From positions 308,013 to 372,012 of the forward strand of contig NZ_DS499577.1 of the NCBI RefSeq assembly GCF_000154465.1: 64,000 nt of DNA, written 5' to 3'. Of the stretch, positions 35,026-45,040 are shown one piece after another. Positions within the stretch are counted from its first letter, which is position 1; each line of letters opens with the position of its first letter. The position numbers and the translations under genes are program-made. The DNA comes from Alistipes putredinis DSM 17216. Its GTDB lineage: Bacteria; Bacteroidota; Bacteroidia; Bacteroidales; Rikenellaceae. The notes beneath the pieces were generated by a model that was not told the DNA's origin, did not search any database, and saw only the letters and a program-made list of their open reading frames with translations.

Positions 35026-37647
35026 ATGGAATCCAACAAAATTCGTCAGGCTTTCCTCGATTTCTTCGCAGGGAAGGACCATGTGATCGTACCGTCGGCA
35101 CCGATGGTGGTGAAAAACGACCCGACGTTGATGTTCACCAACGCGGGTATGAACCAGTTCAAGGACATTTTCCTCGGGAATATTCCCCGTCCCTATCCCC
35201 GGGCCGCCGATACGCAGAAGTGCCTGCGCGTGTCGGGCAAGCACAACGACCTGGAGGAGGTCGGCCATGACACCTACCATCACACGATGTTCGAGATGCT
35301 GGGCAACTGGTCGTTCGGCGACTATTTCAAGAAGGAGGCGATCGGCTGGGCCTGGGAGCTGCTGACCGGGGTGTACGGACTGGACAAGAGCCGCATGTAC
35401 GCTACCGTGTTCGAGGGAAGTCCCGAAGACGGGGTGCCGTTCGACCAGGAGGCCTACGACATCTGGCTGCAATACCTGCCTGCGGATCACATCATCCGCG
35501 GCAACAAGCACGACAACTTCTGGGAGATGGGCGACGTAGGCCCTTGCGGACCTTGCAGCGAGATCCACTACGACCTGCGCGACGAGTCGGAGATTGCCGC
35601 CGTGCCGGGCCGCGAGATGGTCAATCAGGGCAGCCCGCTGGTGATCGAGATCTGGAACCTGGTCTTCATGCAGTTCAACCGCAAGGCGAACGGTTCGCTC
35701 GAACCCCTGGCGGCCAACTGTATCGATACGGGCATGGGTTTCGAACGCCTCTGCATGATTCTGCAAGGGAAAAAGTCGAATTACGATACCGACGTGTTCC
35801 AACCTACGATCCAGCGCATCGCCGCCATGTCTGGCAAAACGTACGGTGCGGATGAGAAGTGCGACGTGGCTATGCGCGTGGTCGCCGACCACCTGCGTGC
35901 CATTTCGTTCTCGATCGCCGACGGACAGCTTCCTTCGAACGTGAAGGCGGGCTACGTGATCCGCCGCATTCTGCGCCGCGCCGTCCGCTACGGCTATACC
36001 TACCTGGGCTTCAACGAGCCCTTCATCTGCCGTCTGGTGGCCGGTCTGGTCGATCAGATGGGCGGGCAGTTCCCCGAGCTTAAGGCCCAGCAGACGCTGA
36101 TCGAGAAGGTGATCGAGGAGGAGGAAAGCTCCTTCCTGCGTACGCTCGCTACGGGCATCAACCTGTTGGACGGCGTGATGGCCGAGGTTCGCAAGAGCGG
36201 CGGCGAACGCATTTCCGGCAAGGACGCTTTCCTGTTGTACGATACCTACGGATTCCCGATCGACCTGACGGAGCTGATCGCCCGCGAACAGGGGATCGAG
36301 GTGGATCTGGAGGCCTTCGAGAAGGAGCTGCAGGCGCAGAAGGAGCGTTCGCGCAACGCTGCTGCGGTCGATACCGACGACTGGAAGGAGCTGATCCATA
36401 TCAAGCAGAGCGAGTTCATCGGTTACGACACGCTGAGCGCCGAGGTGAAGATCGCCCGCTACCGCCGTGTGTCCTCCAAAGGACGCGTTTCCTACCAGTT
36501 GGTGTTCGACCGCACTCCGTTCTACGGCAATTCCGGCGGTCAGATCGGCGATATCGGCTATATCGAAACCGCCAACGAACGGATCCCGGTCGTGGCTACC
36601 GAGAAGGAGAACGGCCTGATTATCCATATCGTTACCCAACTGCCCGAAAATCCCGAGGCGACCTTCATGGCCGTCGTGGATCCGGAGAAACGTCAGGCGG
36701 CTGCCAACAACCATACGGCGACCCATCTGATGCATGAAGCGCTGCGCAAGGTGCTCGGTACGCACGTCGAGCAGAAAGGTTCGCTCGTGACGCCCGAATA
36801 CCTGCGCTTCGACTTTTCGCACTTCCAGAAGGTGACGCACGAGGAGCTGCGCCGGGTCGAGCAACTGGTCAATCGTGCCATTCGCGCGAACTATCCCCTC
36901 GAGGAGAAACGCGATGCCACCAAGGAAGAGGCTGCAGCGGCCGGGGCGATGATGCTCTTCGGCGAGAAATACGGCGACCGGGTGCGTATGGTGCGCTTCG
37001 GCACCTCGGTCGAGTTGTGCGGCGGTACTCACGTGAGCGCTACGGGTAATATCGGGTTCTTCAAGATCCTGAACGAAAGCGCCATTTCCGCCGGTGTACG
37101 ACGTATCGAGGCCACGACGGGGGCGAAGGCCGAGGAGGTGATCTATGCGGCCGAAGATACGATGCGCAACGTGGCCGATTATCTCAATAACCCGCAGATT
37201 CTTCAGTCGATCAAGAAGATCATGGAAAGCAACGAGGCTTTGAAGCACGAGATGGAGGCCATCCGCCGCGAACAGGTGGCCGAGTGGGCCGCGAAGATCG
37301 TCGATTCTACGCCCGAGCGTGGCGGGATGCGGCTGATGGCTACGCAGACCGATCGCCGGCCGGATTTCATCAAGGACCTCGCTTTCGCCGTGCGTTCGCG
37401 TTCGAAGAATATCGTACTGGTGATCGGATCGATCAATGACGGCAAGCCGACGCTCACCGTCGCTTTGGGCGACGATATCGTGGCGCAGGGAGTCAATGCC
37501 GGTGTCGTGGTGCGCGAGGCGGCCAAAGCCATCAACGGCGGCGGCGGCGGACAGCCTTTCCTGGCGACGGCGGGCGGTAAGAACCCCGATGGCATCCAGG
37601 CGGCTATCGACAAGGCCGTAGAACTGATTGTGGAACAAGTAAAGTAA
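35026..37647 (+). CDS. alaS: Alanyl-tRNA synthetase
   Basis: The 873-residue class-II synthetase charges tRNA-Ala. The ATG at 35026 ([14 protein letters not shown]) is the conventional start; an upstream GTG would add 13 residues. Domains in order are the aminoacylation core with '[30 protein letters not shown]' (motif 2) and '[15 protein letters not shown]'; the editing domain with '[13 protein letters not shown]' (zinc HxxxH) and '[15 protein letters not shown]'; and the C-terminal DHHA1 domain ending '[19 protein letters not shown]'. It overlaps gpmI by one base (TAATG). Confidence 0.97.
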   Translation: MESNKIRQAFLDFFAGKDHVIVPSAPMVVKNDPTLMFTNAGMNQFKDIFLGNIPRPYPRAADTQKCLRVSGKHNDLEEVGHDTYHHTMFEMLGNWSFGDYFKKEAIGWAWELLTGVYGLDKSRMYATVFEGSPEDGVPFDQEAYDIWLQYLPADHIIRGNKHDNFWEMGDVGPCGPCSEIHYDLRDESEIAAVPGREMVNQGSPLVIEIWNLVFMQFNRKANGSLEPLAANCIDTGMGFERLCMILQGKKSNYDTDVFQPTIQRIAAMSGKTYGADEKCDVAMRVVADHLRAISFSIADGQLPSNVKAGYVIRRILRRAVRYGYTYLGFNEPFICRLVAGLVDQMGGQFPELKAQQTLIEKVIEEEESSFLRTLATGINLLDGVMAEVRKSGGERISGKDAFLLYDTYGFPIDLTELIAREQGIEVDLEAFEKELQAQKERSRNAAAVDTDDWKELIHIKQSEFIGYDTLSAEVKIARYRRVSSKGRVSYQLVFDRTPFYGNSGGQIGDIGYIETANERIPVVATEKENGLIIHIVTQLPENPEATFMAVVDPEKRQAAANNHTATHLMHEALRKVLGTHVEQKGSLVTPEYLRFDFSHFQKVTHEELRRVEQLVNRAIRANYPLEEKRDATKEEAAAAGAMMLFGEKYGDRVRMVRFGTSVELCGGTHVSATGNIGFFKILNESAISAGVRRIEATTGAKAEEVIYAAEDTMRNVADYLNNPQILQSIKKIMESNEALKHEMEAIRREQVAEWAAKIVDSTPERGGMRLMATQTDRRPDFIKDLAFAVRSRSKNIVLVIGSINDGKPTLTVALGDDIVAQGVNAGVVVREAAKAINGGGGGQPFLATAGGKNPDGIQAAIDKAVELIVEQVK

Positions 37648-39188
37648 TGTTTCGGATGAGTAATCGCAAAGTATTGCTGATGATCCTCGACGGTTGGGGC
37701 ATCGGCGACGGACAGAAGGGGGATGTCATCGCACAGGTGCATCCTGCCTATATTTCGGAAATGACCCGTAAATACCCTCATGCGCAGTTGCGTACGGACG
37801 GCGAAAACGTCGGCCTGCCCGATGGGCAGATGGGCAATTCGGAGGTGGGGCACCTCAATATCGGTGCGGGGCGGGTGGTCTATCAGGATTTGGTGAAGAT
37901 CAACCGGGCCTGCCGCGACGATTCGATTCTGAAGAATCCCGAAATCGTGAAGGCGTTCGAATACGCCAAATCGAACGGGGTGAGCGTGCACCTGATGGGA
38001 TTGGTTTCGGACGGCGGGGTGCACTCGTCGCTGGATCACCTGCTCAAATTGACGGACATCGCCGATAAATACGGTATCGAACGTACCTACGTGCATTGCT
38101 TTATGGACGGCCGCGATACCGATCCGTACAGCGGCAAGGGATTCATCGAACGGCTGGAAAAGCACATGCGGGAACGATCGACGGGCGTCGTGGCCTCGAT
38201 CGTAGGCCGTTATTACGCGATGGACCGCGACAAGCGTTGGGAGCGTGTGAAGGTGGCCTACGACCTGTTGGTCGAGGGCAAGGGCGAACATTCGTCCGAT
38301 ATGGCGCTGGCGATGCAGAAGTCGTACGACGAAGGGGTGACCGACGAGTTCGTGAAGCCCGTCGTGCGGATCGACGAGGACGGCAATCCGATCGGTATGA
38401 TCCGGCCGAACGACGTGGTGATCTTCTTCAACTACCGGAACGACCGGGCCAAGGAGCTGACCATCGTACTCACACAGGAGGATATGCCGCAGCAGGGCAT
38501 GCACACGCTGCCGCTCTACTATTGCTGCATGACCCCCTATGACGCCAAGTTCGAGGGGCTGCATATCCTGTTCGACAAGGAGAACGTGGCCGACACGATT
38601 GGCGAGTATGTCGCCCGGCAGGGGCTTTCGCAGCTCCGTATCGCCGAAACGGAGAAATACGCTCATGTGACCTTCTTCCTGAACGGAGGCCGCGAGGAGG
38701 AGTTCGAGGGCGAGGACCGCATTCTGGTCGCTTCTCCGAAGGTGGCGACTTACGACCTTCAGCCCGAGATGAGCGCTTACGAGGTGGCCGACAAGCTGGT
38801 CGGGGCACTCGACAGGCAGAAATACGATTTCATCTGCCTGAATTTCGCCAACGGCGATATGGTGGGGCATACGGGAGTTTATGAGGCGATCGAGAAAGCG
38901 GTGAAGGCTGTCGATGCGTGCGTGGCCAAAGTCGTCGAGGCGGCCCTTCGCAACGGGTACGAGGTCGTGCAGATCGCCGATCACGGCAACGCCGACAATG
39001 CGGTCAATGCCGACGGCACGCCCAATACGGCCCATTCGCTCAATCCGGTGCCGATCGTCGTGGTTTCCGACCGCGTGAAAACGGTCCGCGACGGTATCCT
39101 GGCCGACGTAGCGCCTACGGTCCTCGACCTGATGGGGCTCGAAAAGCCCGAAGCCATGACAGGACATTCGCTGGTGGAATTTAAGTAG
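37647..39188 (+). CDS. gpmI: 2,3-bisphosphoglycerate-independent phosphoglycerate mutase
   Basis: The enzyme interconverts 3- and 2-phosphoglycerate using two Mn ions. '[12 protein letters not shown]' gives the first metal Asp, '[20 protein letters not shown]' the catalytic Ser, '[18 protein letters not shown]' the substrate site, and '[20 protein letters not shown]' with '[11 protein letters not shown]' the second metal set. The length of 510-513 residues is normal. Either MFRMSNRK or MSNRK could be the start; overlap with the alaS stop supports translational coupling. Confidence 0.97.
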   Translation: MFRMSNRKVLLMILDGWGIGDGQKGDVIAQVHPAYISEMTRKYPHAQLRTDGENVGLPDGQMGNSEVGHLNIGAGRVVYQDLVKINRACRDDSILKNPEIVKAFEYAKSNGVSVHLMGLVSDGGVHSSLDHLLKLTDIADKYGIERTYVHCFMDGRDTDPYSGKGFIERLEKHMRERSTGVVASIVGRYYAMDRDKRWERVKVAYDLLVEGKGEHSSDMALAMQKSYDEGVTDEFVKPVVRIDEDGNPIGMIRPNDVVIFFNYRNDRAKELTIVLTQEDMPQQGMHTLPLYYCCMTPYDAKFEGLHILFDKENVADTIGEYVARQGLSQLRIAETEKYAHVTFFLNGGREEEFEGEDRILVASPKVATYDLQPEMSAYEVADKLVGALDRQKYDFICLNFANGDMVGHTGVYEAIEKAVKAVDACVAKVVEAALRNGYEVVQIADHGNADNAVNADGTPNTAHSLNPVPIVVVSDRVKTVRDGILADVAPTVLDLMGLEKPEAMTGHSLVEFK

Positions 39189-39229
39189 GGGAACTCTTAT
39201 AGGTATAGAGTGGATTTTATATCGATTTT

Positions 39230-39273
39230 GATTTGCGTTGAAAAACATCTGTTTTTCAACGCAAATCTTTTTT
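39230..39273 (+). terminator. Terminator after gpmI
   Basis: A 17-bp perfect stem (39230-39246 with 39251-39267), a 4-nt loop and a T6 tail. Confidence 0.9.
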
Positions 39274-39363
39274 AGAGGATTCGGGAGGATTTATTCCCGA
39301 ATATTTTGTATTCTTCGTAACTGTTTGTTGTGGGTATCTTCTTCGAATTTTAATTTAAGGTTT

Positions 39364-39864
39364 ATGAAAAAATTTATCTGTTGCGTTGCGGCGCTTTCGG
39401 CATTGATCTTTTCGAGCGGTTGTGGCGACGACGAGAAGCAGGTCGAACCGGTCGATGAATATTGGATCGAATGGAAAAATGAGAGCGATTATCGAATCGA
39501 TTTCTTTTATGTAGAAGGAGGGTATCGGTGGCATGACGGGATTAATCGTGGAAAGTATGTTTCCGTGCGGGTGTCCGGCTCACCGGAAGGTTTGTCGGAC
39601 TATATTGAGGACCGAAAGATGGGGCTGTGGTATGAGCAGTTTGTCGTCGATGGCGAAACGTATGCATATATGGAAAACTACGACCCGTCGGGGTCGGGTA
39701 ATTCCGCTGTGCCAAAGGGTTTGCAGGACGTGCAGCGCTATACTTTGGTAAATAAGGAGAAAAACGGTAGTCTGGCTTTGGTTTGGGTTTATACTTTCAC
39801 CAATGCCGATTACGAGGCGGCGAAAGCCCGGGGTGCGGTGCATATTACGCTTGGGGAAATTTAA
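39364..39864 (+). CDS. Small lipoprotein, first of a tandem pair
   Basis: The start is MKKFICCVAAL; the longer frame upstream runs through the gpmI terminator. The lipobox is IFSSGC followed by GDDEK. The mature 145 residues contain 'WIEWKNESDYRIDFFYVEGGYRW', 'YAYMENYDPSGSGNSAVPKGLQDVQRY' and 'WVYTFTNADYEAAKARGAVHI'. The same three blocks recur in the next gene, so the two are paralogues. The family is not recognised. The compact beta-rich pattern suggests a small surface or periplasmic domain. Confidence 0.75.
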   Translation: MKKFICCVAALSALIFSSGCGDDEKQVEPVDEYWIEWKNESDYRIDFFYVEGGYRWHDGINRGKYVSVRVSGSPEGLSDYIEDRKMGLWYEQFVVDGETYAYMENYDPSGSGNSAVPKGLQDVQRYTLVNKEKNGSLALVWVYTFTNADYEAAKARGAVHITLGEI

Positions 39865-40010
39865 TTTTTAGGAATATCAGGCATTTGATTCTTCCCGGAA
39901 GTCGGATTCGATTTCCGGGAATTTTCTTAAAAGATTCAAGAAACGAAGTTGTATTTTCGAATATTATCTATTACTTTTATAATGAAGTCAAATCAGCCTG
40001 AATTTAAATT

Positions 40011-40508
40011 ATGAGAAAGATTCTTTATTTGTGGATGATTTGCGTCGTGCTGTGCTCTCTTGTAAGTTGCAATGACAGCGACGATAAAACCTATTCGTCC
40101 TATGTCAGCCGGTTCGTGTGGGAGAATAGGTGCAATCATAGGATCGAATATTTCTATGTAGAGGGGTGCATCACGAGATCCCAGGGAATAAAGTATGGAG
40201 AGCGGGCTGTAAAAGAATTGGAAGGACCTTCGCCCGTGGATTTGCAGACTTTTCTCGACGGAAGAGAAACTCATGTTATCTACGATTCTTTTACAGAAGG
40301 AGTTATAATTTACTGTTATATGGAAAATTATTATCCGTCGGGACTCGGAGAAGTTGCGGTTCCGAAAAGTTTGCAGGATCCCGATCGTTATGTTTACAAG
40401 GCTTATGAAGAGGGGGATAAATACGTCGTGGAATGGACTTATACATTTACCGATGCGGATTACGAGGCTGCCAGGGCTCGCGGACCGGTGCGCATCGGAA
40501 TTGTTTGA
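40011..40508 (+). CDS. Small lipoprotein, second of a tandem pair
   Basis: The 165-residue product has the lipobox CSLVSC followed by NDSDD. It shares with the preceding gene 'HRIEYFYVEG', 'YCYMENYYPSGLGEVAVPKSLQD' and 'WTYTFTDADYEAARARGPVRI'. The N-terminal thirds have diverged more than the C-terminal blocks, which therefore probably form the functional core. It is AT-richer than the surrounding housekeeping genes. A bidirectional terminator follows. Confidence 0.75.
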   Translation: MRKILYLWMICVVLCSLVSCNDSDDKTYSSYVSRFVWENRCNHRIEYFYVEGCITRSQGIKYGERAVKELEGPSPVDLQTFLDGRETHVIYDSFTEGVIIYCYMENYYPSGLGEVAVPKSLQDPDRYVYKAYEEGDKYVVEWTYTFTDADYEAARARGPVRIGIV

Positions 40509-40528
40509 TTCATAACAGAAAAATCGAA

Positions 40529-40570
40529 GAAAACCCCGGACTGAACTTAAGTTCAGTCCGGGGTTTTCTC
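40529..40570. terminator. Bidirectional terminator
   Basis: A near-perfect 42-bp palindrome with AAAACCCC/GGGGTTTT ends lies between the convergent lipoprotein and dehydrogenase genes. Confidence 0.9.
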
Positions 40571-40595
40571 ATTCGGTCGCTTCGGCGGCGTCTTA

Positions 40596-41534
40596 CTATC
40601 GCTGTTCGGCTAAAAAGGTTTCGATATTCCGTTCGATGCAGCCGACCAATGTTTCGAGTGCTTCGACCGGGGCCCAGGCCGTGTGGGGCGAGAGCAGCAA
40701 CCGGTCGGGGTCTGTTACACGCAGCAGGGGGTTGTCCGGCGACATCGGCTCGCGCGAGAAGACATCGATTCCGGCACCGGCCAGCCGCTTGTTGTCGAGC
40801 GCATCGGCGAGGGCCTGCTCATCGACGATGCCACCTCGGGCTACGTTGATCAATAGGGCCGAAGGTTTCATCAGGGCCAATTCCCGGGCTCCGACGAGGC
40901 CGCGCGTGCGGTCGTTCAAGGGAGCGTGGATCGACACGATGTCCGACCAGCGGAGCAGTTCGTCGAGCGGCATGGCGGGGTAGGGTTCCTGCCGTTCGAC
41001 ACCCGAAGTCGAAGTATAGGCGATCTGGCAGCCGAGGGCTGCGGCGACTTCGGCGACCTTGTGCCCGATGGCTCCCAGGCCGATGATACCCCAGCGTTTG
41101 CCGTAGAGCTGGTGGAGCGGCCGTCCGAAATGGAACGGAGCGTCGGATGCGGCGTATTCGCCGCTCTTGACGTAGCGGTCGTAGTAGATGCTCTGCCGCA
41201 GCAGGGCGATGGCGGCACCGATCGTCGTTTCCGTCACCGCATGGGTGGAGTAGCCGACAGCGTTGCGGACCTCAATCCCGCGTTCGGCGGCGGCTTCCAG
41301 ATCGACGTTGTTCATACCGGTAGCGGCGATGCAGATCAGTTTGAGCTGCGGCAGCACCTTGATAGCTTCGGCCCGCAGGGGGACCTTGTTGGTGATGACG
41401 ATGTCTGCGTCGATACAACGCTCGGCTATTTCACCGGGCGTCGTTTTTTCGTAGCCGGTATAATTTCCCAGTTGCTTGATGCGGGAGAGGTCGATTCCTC
41501 CCAGGCTGTACTCATCTAAAAATACGATATTCAT
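40596..41534 (-). CDS. D-2-hydroxyacid dehydrogenase (glycerate/lactate type)
   Basis: The 312-residue NAD-dependent oxidoreductase starts at MNIVFLDEYSLGG. The nucleotide-binding motif is 'GKRWGIIGLGAIGHKVAEVAAALG'. The catalytic Arg is in 'LLINVARGGIVDEQAL', the Glu in 'GAGIDVFSREPMS' and the His in 'LLLSPHTAWAP'. The N-terminal lid contains 'LKLICIAATGMNNVDLEAAAERGI', typical of hydroxypyruvate/glycerate dehydrogenases. The precise substrate cannot be set from sequence. It is preceded by a 330-bp leader containing a disrupted frame and then by promoter repeats. Confidence 0.9.
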   Translation of the reverse strand: MNIVFLDEYSLGGIDLSRIKQLGNYTGYEKTTPGEIAERCIDADIVITNKVPLRAEAIKVLPQLKLICIAATGMNNVDLEAAAERGIEVRNAVGYSTHAVTETTIGAAIALLRQSIYYDRYVKSGEYAASDAPFHFGRPLHQLYGKRWGIIGLGAIGHKVAEVAAALGCQIAYTSTSGVERQEPYPAMPLDELLRWSDIVSIHAPLNDRTRGLVGARELALMKPSALLINVARGGIVDEQALADALDNKRLAGAGIDVFSREPMSPDNPLLRVTDPDRLLLSPHTAWAPVEALETLVGCIERNIETFLAEQR

Positions 41535-41848
41535 AGTTGCGGTTTTATTTCGGGTCTTGTTTCGGTATGTGCATCCGCCGAAGCAGGGGCCTCGCCGAAT
41601 AAGACCATCATTTTTTGTACCATTGTCTGCGGATCCGTGGTGGTACCGGGTACGGGAAACGGAGGTGTTTCCGCAGTTTCCGGTACGGATCGGGATTGCC
41701 GGGGCCTCGACGGAACAGTCGTAGGTTCCGCGTCGCAGCCGGCGGGCTTGTCTCCGGACCGGACACGGGCGATCTCGTTTGCGGACTGTATCGTCCATCT
41801 GTCGTGACCGGCGGATTACGGAGCTGCCTCGGCTATGCTTGTTCGCAT
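41531..41848 (-). other. Possible small gene interrupted by an in-frame TAA
   Basis: From ATG 41848, about 18 bp after a repeat-borne -7 box, the minus strand reads MRTSIAEAAP, then TAA (41818-41816), then 94 further open codons in the same frame. These end with a TGA that overlaps the ATG of the dehydrogenase (ATGA). The post-stop part includes 'TIQSANEIARVRSGDKPAG' and 'TMVQKMMVLFGEAPASADA'. It may be a nonsense-mutated leader gene, a translated uORF of ten codons, or chance. The rest of the 41535-42196 spacer is promoter repeat and non-coding sequence. Confidence 0.3.
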
Positions 41849-41865
41849 CGTTCGCCGCTGTTTTG

Positions 41866-42091
41866 CAAAGATACGAATAAGCCGAGCGCAAAAGCAATTT
41901 TTATTTGCATTTTGCCGAGGCGGAGTATCTAAGACGAAGTCAAAGATACGAAAAGATGGACACTAAGCCAAACTTGGTTGAGTTTGTCCGATTCATATCT
42001 TAAAAACAAAGATACTAAAAGCCGAGAGAAAACGGGAATTGTTCCCGTTTTCCGAGGCGCAGCCTATTTAACCGAGGCTATGTCAAAGATA
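41866..42091 (-). repeat. Promoter-bearing repeats, one A and one B module
   Basis: Module A spans 41866-41948 and module B 42007-42091 on the minus strand. Each is bounded on both sides by CAAAGATA (= TATCTTTG on the minus strand) and contains CCGAGGC plus a palindromic core (GAAAACGGGAA-TT-GTTCCCGTTTTC in B). The TATCTTTG at 41873-41866 faces the dehydrogenase. Unit lengths between boxes are 75 and 77 bp. Confidence 0.8.
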
Positions 42092-42196
42092 ATAATATTT
42101 CGAAAAACGGATCTAACCGCTTCTGGATGGTCATAAATCCGTTCCGACAGCCGTTTGAGCGGTTTTCTTGTACGCGGGACGGCTGTTGCGGTCCGC

Positions 42197-42919
42197 TTAC
42201 AGCTCTCCGATCACTCCCCGGACGACTACCGAGGCGCATCCGATGCCGAAGAGAGCCGGCAGGTAGGAGATCGTGCCCGTGTTGGATTTCTTGTTCTGTT
42301 CTTCGCAGAGGATCGTCGCGCCTTCGCGTACCGGTTCGGCGGAGAATACGGCTTTGAAGCCGCTGCGTATGCCGGCTTTGTGAAGCCGTTTGCGCAGCAT
42401 GTGGGCCAGCGGGCAGTGGTGGGTACGGGAGATGTCCTCGATTTCGAGCCGCGTGGGGTCGGTTTTGGCTCCGGCACCCATCGAGCTGACCAAGGGAATG
42501 CCGCGTTTCAGCGCTCCCAGGATCAGCGCCAGCTTGGGCGAGAGGGTGTCGATCGCATCGACCGCGTAGTCGAACCGTGCCGAGTCGAGCAACAGGTCGG
42601 TTTCTTCGTCCTTGATGTATTTATCGACTACGTGGAGTTCGAGTGCCGGGTTGATGTCCCGCAGCCGCTCGGCCAGCACCTCGGCTTTGGGCCGTCCGAC
42701 GGTCGAGTGGAGGGCCACCAGCTGGCGGTTGATATTGGTCGGATTGACCGTGTCGGCATCGGCGACGGTCATACGTCCCACGCCTGCCCGGACGATCATC
42801 TCGGCGGCATAGGCGCCCACGCCGCCCAGTCCTACGACCAGCACGTGGGCCGCACGCAGTTTTTCGAGTTTTTCCGCTCCCAGCAGGAGCTCCGTTCTTT
42901 CGAGCCAGTTGTCAGTCAT
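42197..42919 (-). CDS. tcdA: tRNA threonylcarbamoyladenosine dehydratase
   Basis: TcdA (CsdL) is an E1-like ATP-dependent enzyme that cyclises t6A37 in ANN-decoding tRNAs. The ATP site is 'HVLVVGLGGVGAYAAEMIVRAGVGRMTVADADTVNPTNINRQ', and 'VDAIDTLSPKLALI' and 'SSMGAGAKTDPTRLEIEDIS' follow as in TcdA. The start is MTDNWLERTELLLG at 42919, which overlaps the TatD stop by 4 bp (ATGA); an upstream in-frame ATG inside tatD is less likely. The length of 240 residues fits the family. Confidence 0.9.
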   Translation of the reverse strand: MTDNWLERTELLLGAEKLEKLRAAHVLVVGLGGVGAYAAEMIVRAGVGRMTVADADTVNPTNINRQLVALHSTVGRPKAEVLAERLRDINPALELHVVDKYIKDEETDLLLDSARFDYAVDAIDTLSPKLALILGALKRGIPLVSSMGAGAKTDPTRLEIEDISRTHHCPLAHMLRKRLHKAGIRSGFKAVFSAEPVREGATILCEEQNKKSNTGTISYLPALFGIGCASVVVRGVIGEL

Positions 42920-43500
42920 CGTTCGAATATCTCTCTGTAATTGCGGTATATCGCGCATTTCAACAGTTCAGGGTCGAGGTCTTTCGCTTGGGCGATCCGG
43001 CGGTAAATCTCCTCGATCGGCACGTCGCTTTCGTCCGTTTCGGCGAAGAGGTTTTCGACCGGCGTGCGCCGCAGGGCTTCGACCGTGCGGGGTGAGCGGA
43101 ACGTCCGCTCCCCGAAGGAGAGGTAGTAGCCTCTTTTTACGGCTTCGGCCGCCTGCTGGGGCGATCCGATGAAGCCGTGGAAGATCACCGCCCGCAGCGC
43201 ATGGGGAGCCAGTTCGCGCATGACCGCTTCGAAGGCCTTCACGCAGTGCAGCACGACCGGTTTGCCGAGCCGTTCGGCCCAGTCGAGCTGTTCGCGGAAA
43301 ATCCGGAGCTGGGCCTCCCGGCCGACCGTGCCGGCATAGTCCAGGCCGATCTCGCCGACCAGATCGACTTCGCCGAACCGGGGGACGATCTCTTCGATTC
43401 GCCGTGTTTCCGCCTGCCAGGGATGAATCCCTGCGAAAGAGGGCTCCAAAGCCTTGCCGGTGGGACGGTGCGTGTGGATATCGACTATGCTGCATTTCAT
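42916..43500 (-). CDS. Short TatD-family metal-dependent hydrolase
   Basis: The 194-residue protein has 'IVDIHTHRP' (HxH metal motif), 'FAGIHPWQ', 'DLVGEIGLDYAGTVGREAQLRIFREQLDWAERLGKPVVLHCVKAF' (metal Glu and His), 'VIFHGFIGSPQQAAEAVKRGYYLSFG' (His) and 'NLFAETDESD' (Asp). All TatD metal ligands are there, though the protein is about 60 residues shorter than E. coli TatD. This compact version is common in Bacteroidota. Nuclease or D-amino-acyl-tRNA roles are known in the family; which applies here is unclear. Confidence 0.85.
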   Translation of the reverse strand: MKCSIVDIHTHRPTGKALEPSFAGIHPWQAETRRIEEIVPRFGEVDLVGEIGLDYAGTVGREAQLRIFREQLDWAERLGKPVVLHCVKAFEAVMRELAPHALRAVIFHGFIGSPQQAAEAVKRGYYLSFGERTFRSPRTVEALRRTPVENLFAETDESDVPIEEIYRRIAQAKDLDPELLKCAIYRNYREIFER

Positions 43501-43565
43501 AATGCGGATCGCTCTGAAAAGACAAAGTTATGATTTTTCAGTCGATTAAAAAAATCAGGCCGCTC

Positions 43566-43599
43566 TTTGCAGTTCGTATCGGAAAAAATCGTATCTTCG
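43566..43599 (+). promoter_or_regulatory. Candidate promoter of the nqr operon
   Basis: TTTG at 43566-43569 and TATCTTCG at 43592-43599 (one mismatch), spacer 22 nt; the leader is about 85 nt. Confidence 0.5.
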
Positions 43600-43688
43600 C
43601 ACGCGATTTAGTGTGTTATTGCGCTAACAAACATTGCCTGGAAAACTCAATGCAAAATAATTATCTGTAAAACAACCATTTATTAACC

Positions 43689-45038
43689 ATGTCGAAAATC
43701 ATTACATTACGCAAAGGTCTCGACATCAATCTTCAGGGTAAGGCCGTGGAGAAGCTGGTCAAATTGCCGCTCGCTCCCGAGTACGCTGTGTCGCCTCTCG
43801 ATTTCGAGGGTGTGACGCCCAAGTTGCTGGTGAAAGCCGGCGACCGGGTCAAGGCGGGTACCCCGTTGTTCTTCAACAAGTACAACGAAAGGGTGGTTTT
43901 CACCTCGCCCGTCAGCGGTACGGTTTCGGCGATCAATCGCGGTGAGAAGCGTTGCATTCTCAACGTGACGGTCCAGGCCGATGCGACCCAGATGTACGAA
44001 GAGTTTGCCAAGCTGAATGTGCAAACCGCTTCCCGCGAAGAGATTATCGATCTTTTGCTCAAGTCTGGGCTTTGGCCCATGATTATCCAGCGGCCTTACG
44101 GTATCATCGCCGATCCGAGCGACACACCGAAGGCCGTTTTCGTTTCGACGTTCGATTCCGCACCGCTGGCTCCGGATTACAATTTCGTGCTGGCCGGTGA
44201 GAAGCGGAACCTCGAAACGGGTATCGAAGCGATGCGCAAGCTCGCTTCGGGTAAGGTCCATCTGGGCGTGCGTGCCGGTGCGGAGGGCGAAATGGCATCT
44301 CTGAAAGGGGCCGAAATCCACACGTTTGCAGGCAAGCATCCGGTAGGTAATGTAGGCGTTCAGATTCATCACGTCGATCCGATCAACAAGGACGAGCGGG
44401 TGTGGACGGTGAATATTCAGGATCTGGCCATCATCGGCCGCCTGCTGAACGAAGGGCGCGTCGATAGAACCAAAGTCATCGCGGTCGCAGGCTCCGAGGT
44501 GAAAAATCCCCAGTACTACCGGCTTATCGACGGTGCTCCGGTGGCTTCGGTGCTTAAGGACAACTTGAAGCCCTCGACCCACAATCCCCGCATCATTTCG
44601 GGCAACGTGCTTACGGGACGCAAGACCCCGGCCGACGGTTTCATCGGTTTTTATGCAAACATGGTGACGGTAATTCCCGAAGGCAACCATTATGAATTGC
44701 TGGGTTGGGCGATGCCTCGTCTGAACAAGTTTTCGGTTTCCAGGGCCTATTTCTCATGGCTTTGCCCGAAGAAGGTTTACGACCTGGATACCAATCTCAA
44801 CGGCGGCGAGCGCCCGTTCGTGGTAACGGGACTGTACGACAAATACCTACCGATGGACATCTATCCCACCTACCTGCTCAAGGCGATTCTTGCGGGCGAC
44901 ATCGACAAGATGGAGAACCTCGGCATCTACGAGGTCGTCGAGGAGGATTTCGCGCTCTGCGAATTCGTCGATCCCTCGAAGATCGAGATGCAGCAGATCA
45001 TCCGGGACGGTATTAACTTAATGATCAAGGAGGCATAA
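43689..45038 (+). CDS. nqrA: Na+-translocating NADH:quinone reductase subunit A
   Basis: The 449-residue soluble subunit of the six-subunit pump oxidises NADH and exports Na+. It starts 'ITLRKGLDINLQGKAVEKL', the conserved NqrA N-terminus, followed by the barrel-sandwich domain ('FFNKYNERVVFTSPVSGTVSAINRGEKR'), 'RPYGIIADPSDTPKAVFVSTFDSAPLAPDYNFVL' and 'HVDPINKDERVWTVNIQDLAIIGRL'. NqrA sits on the cytoplasmic face against NqrB, near the quinone site. It leads a gapless operon nqrABCDEF. Confidence 0.97.
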   Translation: MSKIITLRKGLDINLQGKAVEKLVKLPLAPEYAVSPLDFEGVTPKLLVKAGDRVKAGTPLFFNKYNERVVFTSPVSGTVSAINRGEKRCILNVTVQADATQMYEEFAKLNVQTASREEIIDLLLKSGLWPMIIQRPYGIIADPSDTPKAVFVSTFDSAPLAPDYNFVLAGEKRNLETGIEAMRKLASGKVHLGVRAGAEGEMASLKGAEIHTFAGKHPVGNVGVQIHHVDPINKDERVWTVNIQDLAIIGRLLNEGRVDRTKVIAVAGSEVKNPQYYRLIDGAPVASVLKDNLKPSTHNPRIISGNVLTGRKTPADGFIGFYANMVTVIPEGNHYELLGWAMPRLNKFSVSRAYFSWLCPKKVYDLDTNLNGGERPFVVTGLYDKYLPMDIYPTYLLKAILAGDIDKMENLGIYEVVEEDFALCEFVDPSKIEMQQIIRDGINLMIKEA

Positions 45039-45040
45039 CG

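Noticed and set aside
33853..37638. 1261-codon minus-strand frame covering alaS
   Set aside because: Only the last 334 codons are a real gene (M23 peptidase from 34854). The rest is the antisense of alaS, which is beyond doubt on the plus strand.
40596..41897. Dehydrogenase with a 121-residue N-terminal extension
   Set aside because: The extension is Arg/Cys-rich with no domain and reaches into the promoter repeat. The conserved N-terminus starts at 41534.
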